DNA of 64,000 nt from Actinospineispora eucalypti (GTDB lineage: Bacteria > Actinomycetota > Actinomycetes > Mycobacteriales > Pseudonocardiaceae), in NCBI GenBank assembly GCA_014208095.1, contig JACHMT010000001.1:1488001-1552000 (forward strand), written 5' to 3'. Within the stretch, counting starts at the first letter, position 1; each line of letters starts with the position of its first letter. This document shows, piece after piece, positions 50,478 through 59,196 of the stretch. Under the pieces are notes generated by a model that searched no databases, was not told where the DNA came from, and worked only from the letters and a program-made list of their open reading frames with translations. Position numbers and translations under genes: made by a program.

Positions 50478-51260
50478 TCAGTCCGCCCGCCGAAGGGTGA
50501 CCGGGGCCAGCTCGGGGCGCTTCGCGGTGCGGCCGTCGCCGGAGGAGCGGCCCCGGATGCGGCGGTAGACCCACGGGCCGAGGAAGCTGCCCGTCCAGCG
50601 CAGCTCAGTGGCGGCGGTCTGCCACGGCGCGGGCGGCGGCAGCGCGGGCAGCGGCTCGCGCCAGGCGGGGTCCACGTCGGGCAGGCCGAGTGCGTGCGCC
50701 ACGGCGGCGGCCGCCAGCCGGTGGCCGAGCGGGCTCAGGTGCAGCCGGTCCGGGCTCCAGGACCGGGGGTCGGTGCTGAACGGGACACCGTCGGTCTCGA
50801 CCGCCAGCACGCCGTGGCGGGCGGCGGCGGCCCGGATGCGGGCGTTGAAGTCGAACACCCGCCCGCGCAGCGGCCGGGCCATCGGGGCGACCTTGACGAT
50901 GTCCGGGTAGCAGATGGTCACCACCTGGGCGCCGGCCCCGGTCAGCTCGGCGAACATGGCCTCCAGGTGGCCGATCACCTCGCCGGCCTCGAAGCCCGGC
51001 CGGAGCAGGTCGTTCAGGCCGGCGACCACGGTGGCCAGGTCCGGGCGCAGGCGCAGTGCGGGCTCCAGCTGCTCGGCGTGGACCTGCCCGGCCAGCCGCC
51101 CGCGCACGGCCAGGTTGGCGTACTCCAGGCCGGGGTTGGCGGCGGCCAGCCGCTCGGCCAGGCGGTCGGCCCAGCCCCGGAGGCCGACCCGGTCGTCGCC
51201 GTCCCCGACGCCCTCGGTCTGGCTGTCGCCGATCGCGACGTAGCGGTGGTAGGGAGTCAT
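50478..51260 (-). CDS. SGNH/GDSL-type hydrolase
   Basis: A 260-residue SGNH esterase/lipase. Block I is YVAIGDSQTEGVGD (nucleophile Ser), block II has the glycine in LAVRGRLAG, block III GLNDLL (Asn) and block V DRLHLSPLGHRLAA (catalytic Asp/His). There is no signal peptide, so it is cytoplasmic. It would hydrolyse an ester or acyl group; the substrate is unknown. The gene is single, ending at the 40-bp palindrome. Confidence 0.9.
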   Translation of the reverse strand: MTPYHRYVAIGDSQTEGVGDGDDRVGLRGWADRLAERLAAANPGLEYANLAVRGRLAGQVHAEQLEPALRLRPDLATVVAGLNDLLRPGFEAGEVIGHLEAMFAELTGAGAQVVTICYPDIVKVAPMARPLRGRVFDFNARIRAAAARHGVLAVETDGVPFSTDPRSWSPDRLHLSPLGHRLAAAAVAHALGLPDVDPAWREPLPALPPPAPWQTAATELRWTGSFLGPWVYRRIRGRSSGDGRTAKRPELAPVTLRRAD

Positions 51261-51286
51261 GAGGCCGATCGTAACAGTGTTATTGC

Positions 51287-52198
51287 TCAGTCCGGCCACG
51301 GCGGAAGGTCGTGCTCGGCCACCCTGGCCAACTCGGCGGTGAACGCCCGGACGGCCGGGGTGTCGCCGGCCGCCGCGGACGCCACCGCGAGGCTCCGGGT
51401 CACCGCCGGGCGGCAGGCCAGGTAGCGCACCCCGGGCATGGCCACCGCGCCGCTGCGCGGCACCAGGGTCACCGTGAGGTCGGCGGCGACCAGGGCGAGC
51501 ATGGTGGCGTAGTCGTACACGTGGTAGCGCACGTCCGGCTCCACGCCGTGCCGGCGCAGCAGCTGCACCAGCGCGTCGTGCTGGTCGGTGCCCGATGCGC
51601 AGGCGCTCCACACCTGGTCGCCCAGCCCGGCCAGGCGGACCGGCTCGGTTTCCGCCAGCGGGTGGTTGGCGGACACCGCCAGCCGGACCTCCTCGGTGAG
51701 CAGCGGGGTCACCCGCACACCGGGCGGCATGGCGGCCGGGCGGGCCGTCCAGCTCTCGATCACCACCACGTCCAGCCGGCGGGCGCGCAGCTCGGGAATC
51801 ATGTCCACGATCTCGCCGTCCCGCATCCACGGGCGCAGCCGGGGGTGGTTGGCGGTGAGCGCGCGCAGGGCGCCGGGCAGCAGCGTGCGCACCGCGCTGG
51901 CCACCGCGCCGATGCGCAGCGGGCCGACCATCCGGTCGGCCGCATTGGCCAGGTCCCGCTCGGCGTCGGCCACGGCGGCCACCATCGAACGGGCGGTGGC
52001 CGCGAGCAGGCGCCCCGCCGGGGTCAGCCGGATGCCCCGGCCGTCCGGTTCGACCAGCCGGCAGCGGGCCTCCCGCTCCAGCTTGCGCACGTGCTGGGAC
52101 ACCGCCGGGCCGGTGATGTGCAGCGCCTCGGCGGCCGAAGTGATCGAGCCGTGCTCGGCGACCGAGGCGAACACCCGCAGCCTTTCCCAAGAAATCAC
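51287..52198 (-). CDS. LysR-family transcriptional regulator
   Basis: A 303-residue LysR-type regulator. RLRVFASVAEHGSITSAAEALHITGPAVSQHVRKLEREARCRLVEPDGRGIRLTPAG is the N-terminal winged helix; the periplasmic-binding-like effector domain follows (LRIGAVASAVRTLLPGALRALTANHP). The GTG at 52198 has no Shine-Dalgarno; a minus-strand TAGTTT seven bases before it fits a leaderless start. It is divergent from the EamA transporter gene and probably regulates it. Confidence 0.92.
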   Translation of the reverse strand: MISWERLRVFASVAEHGSITSAAEALHITGPAVSQHVRKLEREARCRLVEPDGRGIRLTPAGRLLAATARSMVAAVADAERDLANAADRMVGPLRIGAVASAVRTLLPGALRALTANHPRLRPWMRDGEIVDMIPELRARRLDVVVIESWTARPAAMPPGVRVTPLLTEEVRLAVSANHPLAETEPVRLAGLGDQVWSACASGTDQHDALVQLLRRHGVEPDVRYHVYDYATMLALVAADLTVTLVPRSGAVAMPGVRYLACRPAVTRSLAVASAAAGDTPAVRAFTAELARVAEHDLPPWPD

Positions 52199-52271
52199 CT
52201 AAGTGAAACTACTCAATAAGCCACATAAATACGAAGTACAAGTTGCGCACGGCAGATGGCAGCCTCGAGGT

Positions 52272-53282
52272 GTGAACCCGCTTCGCACCGCTCCCGCGCT
52301 GTGGGTGGCCACCGGCGCCGCCTGCATCTCCGCATCCGCCGGATTCGTCAAGCTGGCCGGCGCCGACCCGGGCTCGACGGCCTTCCTGCGCTGCGCCATG
52401 GCGCTGGTCGTGCTGGTCCCGATGGCCGGCTACGAGCTGTATCGGCGCGGCCGGCTGGACGCCCGCACGGTGTGCGTCGGGCTGGCATCCGGCGTGCTGC
52501 TCGGGCTGGACTTCCTGATGTGGACGGTGGCGATCTTCGACGTCGGCGCCGGCATCGCCACCGTGCTGGTGAACGTCCAGGTGATCGTCTTCCCGGTGCT
52601 CGCGCTGATGTTCGGCGGCACGCCGATTCCCCGGCGGTTCCTGCTGGCCAGCCCGGTGATGCTGGCCGGGGTCGCGCTGGCCGGAGGCGCGCTCGGAGCG
52701 GGCGCCGGGATGACCAACCCGGTGCGCGGCACGCTGCTCTCGCTGGCCGCCGGGGTGGCCTACGCCGGGTACCTGTACCTGAACCGGCTGTCCACCGGGC
52801 GCCGGCCGACGCACCTGGTCACGCCGGTCTGCCTGGCCACGTTCGCGGCGGCGGCGACCGCCGGCGTGATCGCCCCGTTCACCAGCGGCCTCACCTTCGA
52901 CCACCCACCGGCCACCTGGGCCTGGCTGATCGGGCTGGCCCTGCTCGGCCAGGTCGTGGCCTGGTTGCTGATCAGCTACGGCAGCCGCCGGTTGGCGCCG
53001 AACATCAGCGGCGCGCTGTTGTTGCTGCAACCGGTGTTGGCCGTGCTGTTCGGGGTGGCGCTGCTGGGCGAGCGCCCGACGCTCGCCCAGCTGGCCGGCT
53101 GCCTGGTGGTGGTCGTCGCGATCTGGGTGGCGGTCAGCGGGTCAGCTGGACGCGCGGACGACCAGCTCCGGGGCGAGCCGGTGGTGCTCCTCGGTGGGGT
53201 TGAGCAGCAGGCCCAGCGCCCGGGTGGCGATGGCCTCCATCGGGTGGCGCAGCGCGGTGACCGGCGGATCCACCAGCTCTAG
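52272..53282 (+). CDS. EamA/DMT-type transporter
   Basis: A 336-residue membrane protein of the drug/metabolite transporter superfamily with ten hydrophobic segments in two EamA repeats (for example ALWVATGAACISASAGFVKLAGADPGSTAFLRCAMALVVLVP and ISGALLLLQPVLAVLFGVALLGERPTLAQLAGCLVVVVAIWVAV). The family exports amino acids or other small metabolites. GTG 52272 is preferred. The last 47 residues (from about SAGRADD) are hydrophilic, unlike the family, and are encoded antisense to the 3' end of the convergent LacI gene; the original stop may have been lost. Confidence 0.87.
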   Translation: MNPLRTAPALWVATGAACISASAGFVKLAGADPGSTAFLRCAMALVVLVPMAGYELYRRGRLDARTVCVGLASGVLLGLDFLMWTVAIFDVGAGIATVLVNVQVIVFPVLALMFGGTPIPRRFLLASPVMLAGVALAGGALGAGAGMTNPVRGTLLSLAAGVAYAGYLYLNRLSTGRRPTHLVTPVCLATFAAAATAGVIAPFTSGLTFDHPPATWAWLIGLALLGQVVAWLLISYGSRRLAPNISGALLLLQPVLAVLFGVALLGERPTLAQLAGCLVVVVAIWVAVSGSAGRADDQLRGEPVVLLGGVEQQAQRPGGDGLHRVAQRGDRRIHQL

Positions 53283-54113
53283 CAGGTCGGTGCCGTCGAA
53301 CCCGGTCACCGCCATCTGCTCCGGTACCCGCACGCCCTCCCGCTGCAGCGTGCTGAGCAGGCCGACGGCCAGCACGTCGGCGGTGCACAGCGCGGCGTCC
53401 GGCAGCGAGTCCTGGCTCAGCAGCCGGTGCGCGGCCTCCCGGCCGGCCGTGGTGGAGAACCGGGGGAGCAGGATCTCCCCGTCGCCCGGTTCGGCCCGGG
53501 ACCGGAACGCGGCCAACCGCTCGGCGCCCGCCGACGCCTCCTGCTCGGCGCCGATGTAGATGATCCTCCGGCGGCCCGAGGCGCGCAGGTGGTCCAGTAC
53601 GGCGGCCACCCCGGCGTCGTTGTCCACCCCGACGAAGCCGCAGCCCGCGCCGGTGGCCCAGCGGTCGATCTGCACCACCCGGGAACGGCCCTCGGCGCGC
53701 CGGATGGCCACGCCGCTGCGCGCCATCGACGTGGGCACCACGGCCAGGCCGTCCACGAACGCCTCGCCGAACCCGTCGATCCGGGCCGCCTCGATATCCG
53801 GGTCGTCCGCCGACTCGGCCAGCATCACGCCGTGCCCGGCGGACCTCGCGGCCTCGGTGAACGCGTCGACCAGCTGGACGAAGTAGGGGTTGCGGATGGA
53901 CGGCACCAGGATTCCGTAGTTGCCGGTCGACTGCCGGCGTAGTGCCCTGGCCACCGGGTTGGCCCGGTAACCCAGGTGCTCGCTGGCCGCCAGCACCCGC
54001 CGGGCCAGTTCCGGATCGACGTTGCGATCCGTACCGGCCAGCACCCTGGATGCCGTCGACCGGGAGACCCCGGCCGCCAGCGCGACATCGTGCAGTGTGG
54101 CGCGTACCGCCAT
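53142..54113 (-). CDS. LacI-family transcriptional regulator
   Basis: A 323-residue LacI/GalR regulator. The DNA-binding start TLHDVALAAGVSRSTASRVLAGTDRNVDPELARRVLAASEHLGYRANPVARALRRQ is followed by the effector domain (GNYGILVPSIRNPYFVQLVDAFTEAAR; GFVGVDNDAGVAAVLDHL). ATG 54113 has GGGAGG upstream. No adjacent sugar gene is on the same strand, so the target is not apparent. Its last 140 bases overlap the convergent EamA gene. Confidence 0.92.
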   Translation of the reverse strand: MAVRATLHDVALAAGVSRSTASRVLAGTDRNVDPELARRVLAASEHLGYRANPVARALRRQSTGNYGILVPSIRNPYFVQLVDAFTEAARSAGHGVMLAESADDPDIEAARIDGFGEAFVDGLAVVPTSMARSGVAIRRAEGRSRVVQIDRWATGAGCGFVGVDNDAGVAAVLDHLRASGRRRIIYIGAEQEASAGAERLAAFRSRAEPGDGEILLPRFSTTAGREAAHRLLSQDSLPDAALCTADVLAVGLLSTLQREGVRVPEQMAVTGFDGTDLLELVDPPVTALRHPMEAIATRALGLLLNPTEEHHRLAPELVVRASS

Positions 54114-54688
54114 TCCCCGACCTCCCCCGAGTCGCCGCCCCAGCGGCGAGCACGGCTGATCTTAAGGGATGGTCAATTTTCCGCTGAGATCGATTTCCGC
54201 CTGGCCCGATCGCTCCCCTGTCGGCGGCCGCCGCCAGGTGGATCGGGTGGGGGGAGGGTAGCCGGTTTCCGGGTTGGCTTCGCCGAGTGGCAGCAGGGTC
54301 GCCCGCTCTCATGATCGAAAAGCGACTGGGCTGCCGCTCGGGGTGCGCGACCCCGGCGCGACCAGGCCGGCGCGGGTCGCGCTCCGTGACCGAGCTGGCG
54401 ACGGTCGGCCGGGCTGGTGTTGCGGAGGGGGCAACCTTCCTTCGTGCGCCTCGTTCTCACCTAGTGCGGAGGGCCTCGCGGTGGGCAGTTTCTAAACGCC
54501 GTTTGACCGTGTGCCCCAACGCTGTTTGAGTTGCCCCCGCCGCATGTATGGGGTCGGCGCGGCGGCGCGCGCGGCGAGTGAGACCGTGTGAGGGCCCGGG
54601 GTTCCGGTGAGCGCGCTCCCGGCGGCAAAGACGCCGCCACGTTTGCCCAGGTGAGACGCTCGACCGCGTCGCCAGAGGAGGTTTCGGG
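54114..54688. other. Gene-free region upstream of the Ala/Pro-rich membrane protein gene
   Basis: These 575 bases hold no reading frame with convincing codon pattern. Near the right end two related motifs CGCCGTTTGA (about 54496) and CGCTGTTTGA (about 54519) lie 23 bases apart, possibly a regulator site for the gene at 54689. No transposon or repeat family member was recognised. Confidence 0.5.
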
Positions 54689-55645
54689 ATGCTGATGGTG
54701 CTGTTGATCGTCGCGGTGGTGGCCTGCCTTGCGGCCGGTTTGATGACCGGGAACATGCTCCTGGTCTACGTCGCGCTCGGCCTCAGTCTCGTCGGTGCCC
54801 TGGGCCTCGGCGCACTGCTCTGGCGACGCACGCGGACCGGCGACCGGCCCTCCGGGGCCACCGAAGCCCTGGCAGCCGGCCCGGCCGCCACCGAAACGAC
54901 CGGCGCCGAGCCCACCACCGGGTCCTCCACCGCCGAAACGACGGCTACCGAGCCCACCACGGCCGCTACCGAGCCCACTAACGCGGAAACGGCCGCCGAG
55001 CCGGCCGACGCCCAACCGGCCGGTGCCGAGCCGGCCGCCACCGAGTTGGCCGCCACCGAGTCCGCCGATGCCGAGCCGGCCAGCCCCGAGCGGGCCGGGC
55101 AGCCGGAGTCGGTAACCGCCGCGTCCGTGACCAGTGCGGATTCCGTCGGGACCAAGCCCGCCACCAGCGAAGACGCCGACGCTGAGCCGGTTGCCTCCGA
55201 GCCGGTCGCGTCCGCCGAGAAGCCCGCCGCCGAGCCGGCCGAGCCGGTCGCGTCCGCGGCGAAGCCGGCCGCCGCCGAGAAGCCAGCCGCCGCCGAGAAG
55301 CCAGCTGGCGCCGGGAAGCCGGCCGCCGCCGCGTCCGGGAAGCCGGATGTGGCCACAACCGGCGAGCCGGGTGCAGCCACAACTTCCCAGGTCAAGCCGG
55401 CCGGAGCGAAGCCCACCAAGCGCGCCGCCGCGAACGGGAACGGCTCGACCACCCGCGCGACGACCCTGAACGGGGACCGCGTCGTGCACGTCGTGCCGGG
55501 GCGCCGCCGGTTCCACCTGGATGGTTGCCGCCTGCTGGAGGGCAAGCAGCCCGAGGAGATCAGCCTGGACGAGGCGCGGGAAGAGGGATTCACCGCGTGC
55601 ACCTCGTGCATCCCGAACCGGGAGTCACTGCTCGCGGGGCGGTGA
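54689..55645 (+). CDS. Ala/Pro/Glu-rich membrane protein with a C-terminal Cys/His domain
   Basis: A 318-residue protein in three parts. Two adjacent hydrophobic segments occupy residues 1-45. Residues about 50-255 are a low-complexity stretch of Ala, Glu, Pro, Thr and Ser with AEKPAA-like repeats. The C-terminal 55 residues are compact: VVHVVPGRRRFHLDGCRLLEGKQPEEISLDEAREEGFTACTSCIP, with one histidine and three cysteines spaced like a metal site. ATG 54689 has AGGAGG upstream. I know no function for this architecture; membrane anchoring with a cytoplasmic reading domain is inferred. Confidence 0.8.
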   Translation: MLMVLLIVAVVACLAAGLMTGNMLLVYVALGLSLVGALGLGALLWRRTRTGDRPSGATEALAAGPAATETTGAEPTTGSSTAETTATEPTTAATEPTNAETAAEPADAQPAGAEPAATELAATESADAEPASPERAGQPESVTAASVTSADSVGTKPATSEDADAEPVASEPVASAEKPAAEPAEPVASAAKPAAAEKPAAAEKPAGAGKPAAAASGKPDVATTGEPGAATTSQVKPAGAKPTKRAAANGNGSTTRATTLNGDRVVHVVPGRRRFHLDGCRLLEGKQPEEISLDEAREEGFTACTSCIPNRESLLAGR

Positions 55646-56119
55646 GTACTCACCCCACTCGGTCACGCACTGTGAAGTCTAGCGCACTATCTATTCATCC
55701 ACAACGTCTTTGCGTTGCGCTCCGTGACGCCCAAAGTCACGCATTGCTGACCTAAACAATGCCCGCTAGCGAGCCCTAACCACTCGATCGGCGGGAGTCG
55801 GCGGTCTCCCTTTGGGGGGATTTATATCGGGTTGCTAGGCTTCTGACCTGGCCAATCGCCCGTTTCACGGCAATCCGCGAAGATCTCGCTCTGGGTGAAA
55901 GGTCACGAAGAAATCAAGCGCTGTTCGGCGTAACTCTTGCGTAAGCCGATCGTTGTTCTGTTAGGTGGATCACGCGGGCATTGAGACAAGTGCTATCACG
56001 GTAGCCGCGGATTCACCGGACACCGGGACGGTGGCGTCGAGTCACGCGGTGTCTGTTGGTCGGGGCACTGGTCCAACCCGCGCGCAGCGTCGTTTGGCCA
56101 GGGAGAAGGGACAGCGGAA
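55646..56119. promoter_or_regulatory. Leader/promoter region of the yrbE-mce operon
   Basis: The 474 bases before yrbEA are less G+C-rich than their surroundings and contain no credible gene. A small hairpin, CGTGAC (55723) and GTCACG (to 55741), follows the preceding stop. TTGCGT (55937-55942) and TTAGGT (55961-55966), 18 bases apart, could be a promoter for the operon. Assignment is tentative. Confidence 0.35.
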
Positions 56120-56998
56120 ATGGCTAGTGGTGGCGCCTCGCCCGGCAGCAGTGCCGTGACGGTGGCGAGGTCGGCCGGCTACGTGCCCAGGACGCAGAGC
56201 CGATGGGCCGGGCTGGTGCCCAACCTGATCTTCTACCCGATCGAGCTGCTGGGCGGCATGACGCAGCTCGGCGGGCGGGTGCTGGCCTCCGCGGTCATGC
56301 GGCCGGTCGGCTACTGGCGCGCGGTGCGCGACGAGATGTACTTCGTGCTCAAGACCTCGTGGTTCCCGATCGTGGCCGCCGTGTTCACCTTCGGGATCAT
56401 GGTCGGCATCGTGGGCCTCAACTTCACCCGCCCACTCGGCGCCGGCAACCGGTACGGCCAGTACTTCTTCATCGTGAACATCCGCGAGTTCACCCCGTGG
56501 ATCAACTCCATGGTGGTGGCCGGCGTGATCGGCGCGGCCATCTGCTCCGACCTCGGTGCCCGGAAGATCCGCGAGGAGCTGGACGCGCTCCAGGTGCTCG
56601 GCACCGACCCGGTCCGCGAGCTGGTGCTGCCCCGGATCGTGTCCATCACCCTGCTGACCCCGATGCTGATGGTGGTCTCGGTGATCATCGGCATGGTCTG
56701 CGCGCTGATCAGCTCGGTCAGCTACGGCGGCGTGCCGGCGAACGAGTACCTGACCCTGGTCTACTCGAACCTCACCGTGGTGGAGCTCGTCGGGGCCTGG
56801 CTGAAGAGCATCATGATCGGTCTGGTGATCGGCGTGGTGTGCGCCTACAAGGGCCTGCACTGCTCCGGCGGCGCGATCGGCGTCGGCCGCGCGGTGAACC
56901 AGGCCGTGGTGCTCTCCTTCGTGCTGGTCTTCCTCATCGACGGCGTGTTCAACATGATCATGCTCGGCCTGTTCCCGCAGCTGCAGATTCTCCGGTAA
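56120..56998 (+). CDS. yrbEA: YrbE-family (MlaE-like) ABC permease, first of pair
   Basis: A 292-residue permease of the MlaE/YrbE family. The conserved segments are FKTSWFPIVAAVFTFGI-type helix 1, GARKIREELDALQVLGTDPVRELVLPRIVS (coupling region) and ISSVSYGGVPANEYL. About five to six membrane segments are expected. With YrbEB and Mce proteins it imports lipids or sterols across the actinobacterial envelope. A GGGAGAAGGG site precedes ATG 56120. It opens the mce operon. Confidence 0.93.
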   Translation: MASGGASPGSSAVTVARSAGYVPRTQSRWAGLVPNLIFYPIELLGGMTQLGGRVLASAVMRPVGYWRAVRDEMYFVLKTSWFPIVAAVFTFGIMVGIVGLNFTRPLGAGNRYGQYFFIVNIREFTPWINSMVVAGVIGAAICSDLGARKIREELDALQVLGTDPVRELVLPRIVSITLLTPMLMVVSVIIGMVCALISSVSYGGVPANEYLTLVYSNLTVVELVGAWLKSIMIGLVIGVVCAYKGLHCSGGAIGVGRAVNQAVVLSFVLVFLIDGVFNMIMLGLFPQLQILR

Positions 56999-57011
56999 AG
57001 GGTTATTCAAA

Positions 57012-57860
57012 GTGACTACGACCGCTGAGGTCCGGCCGCCCGAGGAATCCGGGCAGGGTGTCCAGCCGCTCGATGTGATCTGGCGTGGCATCGAGGGCAA
57101 GCTCAAGAACATGGTGGAGATGGTCTATTTCTCCGGCCAGATTCTCACCGCCATCCCCCGCACCTGGAAATACTCCAGCGAGGTTTTCCGCCAGACCGGG
57201 ATCATGATCCTGTCCAGCGGCTTCGTGGTGGTGTTCATCCAGCTGATCCAGGGCTTTGTTTTCGGCGTGCAGGGGCACTACATCATTCGCCAGTTCGGCG
57301 CCCAGGGTTATGTCGCGGTTTTCCCCGCGCTGGGCGGCCTGCGGTTCTGCATCCCGGAGATGGCCGGCTGGATCCTGGCCGCGAAGGTGGGCTGCGGGCT
57401 GGTGGCCGAGATCGGCTCGGCCCGGATCAGCGACGAGATCGACGCGCTCGAGGTGATGGGCATCGAGTCGAAGGTCTACCTGGTGGCGACCCGGGTGCTG
57501 GCGGCGATCATCGCCATGCCGTTCCTGTTCTCCATCGGCCTGATCCTCTACTACTTCGGCGCCTACGTGGCCTGCGTGCACCTGCTGCGCACGGTTTCCG
57601 AGGGCGGTTTCTGGAACATTCTGTGGACCTACCAGACCCCGCTGGACATGGCGCTGTCCACATTGTGGGGCCTGATGTGCGGGCTGACCGTGATTCTGGT
57701 CGGTTGTTACTACGGTTATCACGCGCGCGGCGGCCCGGTTGGTGTCGGGCAGAACACCGCGAAGTCGATGGTCGTGAACATGGTGATGGTCAGCGTTGTC
57801 GGATTGATTTGTCAGCAGGCTTTCTGGGGTGGCTTCCCCAACGCCCCGATCGGTAACTGA
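57012..57860 (+). CDS. yrbEB: YrbE-family ABC permease, second of pair
   Basis: A 282-residue MlaE/YrbE permease, partner of the preceding one. It has GYVAVFPALGGLRFCIPEMAGWILAAKVGCGLVAEIGSARISDEIDALEVMGIESKVYLVATRVLAAIIAMPFL, the conserved coupling helix and helix 4 region. GTG 57012 is 13 bases after the first permease stop. It forms the membrane channel with YrbEA for lipid import driven by an MceG-type ATPase encoded elsewhere. Confidence 0.93.
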   Translation: MTTTAEVRPPEESGQGVQPLDVIWRGIEGKLKNMVEMVYFSGQILTAIPRTWKYSSEVFRQTGIMILSSGFVVVFIQLIQGFVFGVQGHYIIRQFGAQGYVAVFPALGGLRFCIPEMAGWILAAKVGCGLVAEIGSARISDEIDALEVMGIESKVYLVATRVLAAIIAMPFLFSIGLILYYFGAYVACVHLLRTVSEGGFWNILWTYQTPLDMALSTLWGLMCGLTVILVGCYYGYHARGGPVGVGQNTAKSMVVNMVMVSVVGLICQQAFWGGFPNAPIGN

Positions 57861-57945
57861 ATAAGTATCTCCTCTCCGCTCCCCGGAGGATTTGAATGTT
57901 CGTGCAAGTGTGCCCTGCCCCCGAGCCGGGTCAGGAGCTGACGCC

Positions 57946-59196
57946 ATGAGGCGCTTAGCTCCGCTGCTCGTCATAGTGCTGATCGCGGTCGCCCTGGTGG
58001 GCGGCTTCGCGTACAGCCAGCTGAGCGGTAAGCACAAGATCTCGGCCGTCCTGCCGAATGCCATCGGCATCGGGGTGGGCTCGCCGGTGCAGCTCAAGGG
58101 CTTCGACGTCGGCAAGGTCACCAACCTGGAGGTCCGGGGCGACCAGGCGTTCATCGAGGTGGACGTCGACGAGCTGCCCGAGCCGCTGCACGAGGGGACC
58201 ACGATCGAGGTCGCCTGGAGCTCCGTGCTGGGCCACCGCTACCTGCAGCTGAACCCGGGGCCGGCGAAGAACGCGGTGCTGCCGGACGGCGCGATGGTCG
58301 GCACCGGCTCGCACCAGGTGCTGGTCGAGGAGCTGCTGGAGGCGCTCGACCCGCCGACCCGGGCGCACCTGCAGGGCATGATGCAGCAGCTGCGCACCGC
58401 CTTCGCCGGCAGCGAGCAGGACTTCAACCGCACGCTGCAGGCCGCGGGGCCCTCCGTGCAGGCGCTCGGCGCGGTGCTGAACGGGGTGGGCCAGGACGGC
58501 CAGTCGATCAAGACCCTGGTGGCCAACCTGGAGAAGGTCACCTCGGTGCTCAGCGAGCGGCGCGGCGCGATCTCCTCCACCATCCTCGACCTGAACCGGA
58601 TGACCAGCGCGGCGGCGGTGCACCAGAAGGCGCTGTCCGACGGGCTGAACGAGCTGCCCGCCACGCTGGACGACGTCAAGGTCACCCTGGACAAGGTGCC
58701 GGCCGCGGCCGACGAGACCATCCCGCTGCTGCACGACCTGGAACCGGCCGCCGACCGGCTGCCCGGCGTCGCGCACGACCTCAAGCACGTCATGCACGAC
58801 CTGAAGCCCGCGCTGGACGACCTGGTGCCGGTGCTGAAGGACGCGGACAAGCTGCTCGAGGACGCCCCCGAGTTCCTGGACAAGGCCAACGAGGTGCTGC
58901 CCCAGCTGCGCACCACGCTGGACAAGGCCGGCCCGGCGGTGACCTTCATCCGCCCGTACACGCCCGAGGTGATCGGCTTCCTGGGCAACTGGGCCAACGG
59001 CTTCGCCACCTACGACTCGGTGGGCATGTTCGCCAGGGCCATCGTGGTGGAAGGCCCGTACAGCCTGGGCAACGTGCCGGACGTCGGGGTCCCGGGCTAC
59101 TGGCCGAAGCGCCAGGTCCCGCCGGGGATCAACTCCGACCAGCCGTGGTGGGACGCGAACCCCGACGGCCCGAAAGAGGAGCGTGGCCCGAAATGA
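57946..59196 (+). CDS. Mce-family protein 1 of the operon (MceA position)
   Basis: A 416-residue Mce protein. One N-terminal membrane segment (APLLVIVLIAVALVGGFAYSQLSG) is followed by the MlaD domain (SAVLPNAIGIGVGSPVQLKGFDVGKVTNLEVRGDQAFIEVDV) and a long alpha-helical region with heptad-like repeats (LDDVKVTLDKVPAAADETIPLLHDLEPAADRLPG). Such proteins form the periplasmic lipid-conducting tube. ATG 57946 with AGGAG upstream is preferred over codons near 57892. Its stop overlaps the next start (ATGA). Confidence 0.88.
   Translation: MRRLAPLLVIVLIAVALVGGFAYSQLSGKHKISAVLPNAIGIGVGSPVQLKGFDVGKVTNLEVRGDQAFIEVDVDELPEPLHEGTTIEVAWSSVLGHRYLQLNPGPAKNAVLPDGAMVGTGSHQVLVEELLEALDPPTRAHLQGMMQQLRTAFAGSEQDFNRTLQAAGPSVQALGAVLNGVGQDGQSIKTLVANLEKVTSVLSERRGAISSTILDLNRMTSAAAVHQKALSDGLNELPATLDDVKVTLDKVPAAADETIPLLHDLEPAADRLPGVAHDLKHVMHDLKPALDDLVPVLKDADKLLEDAPEFLDKANEVLPQLRTTLDKAGPAVTFIRPYTPEVIGFLGNWANGFATYDSVGMFARAIVVEGPYSLGNVPDVGVPGYWPKRQVPPGINSDQPWWDANPDGPKEERGPK

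Noticed and set aside
54173..54460. A 95-residue minus-strand frame in the 54.1-54.7 kb gap
   Set aside because: No convincing start signal and an arginine/proline-rich composition typical of spurious frames in G+C-rich DNA.
55965..56159. A 64-residue gene upstream of yrbEA
   Set aside because: It has no clear ribosome-binding site, overlaps the yrbEA start out of frame and resembles no family I know; possible but unsupported.
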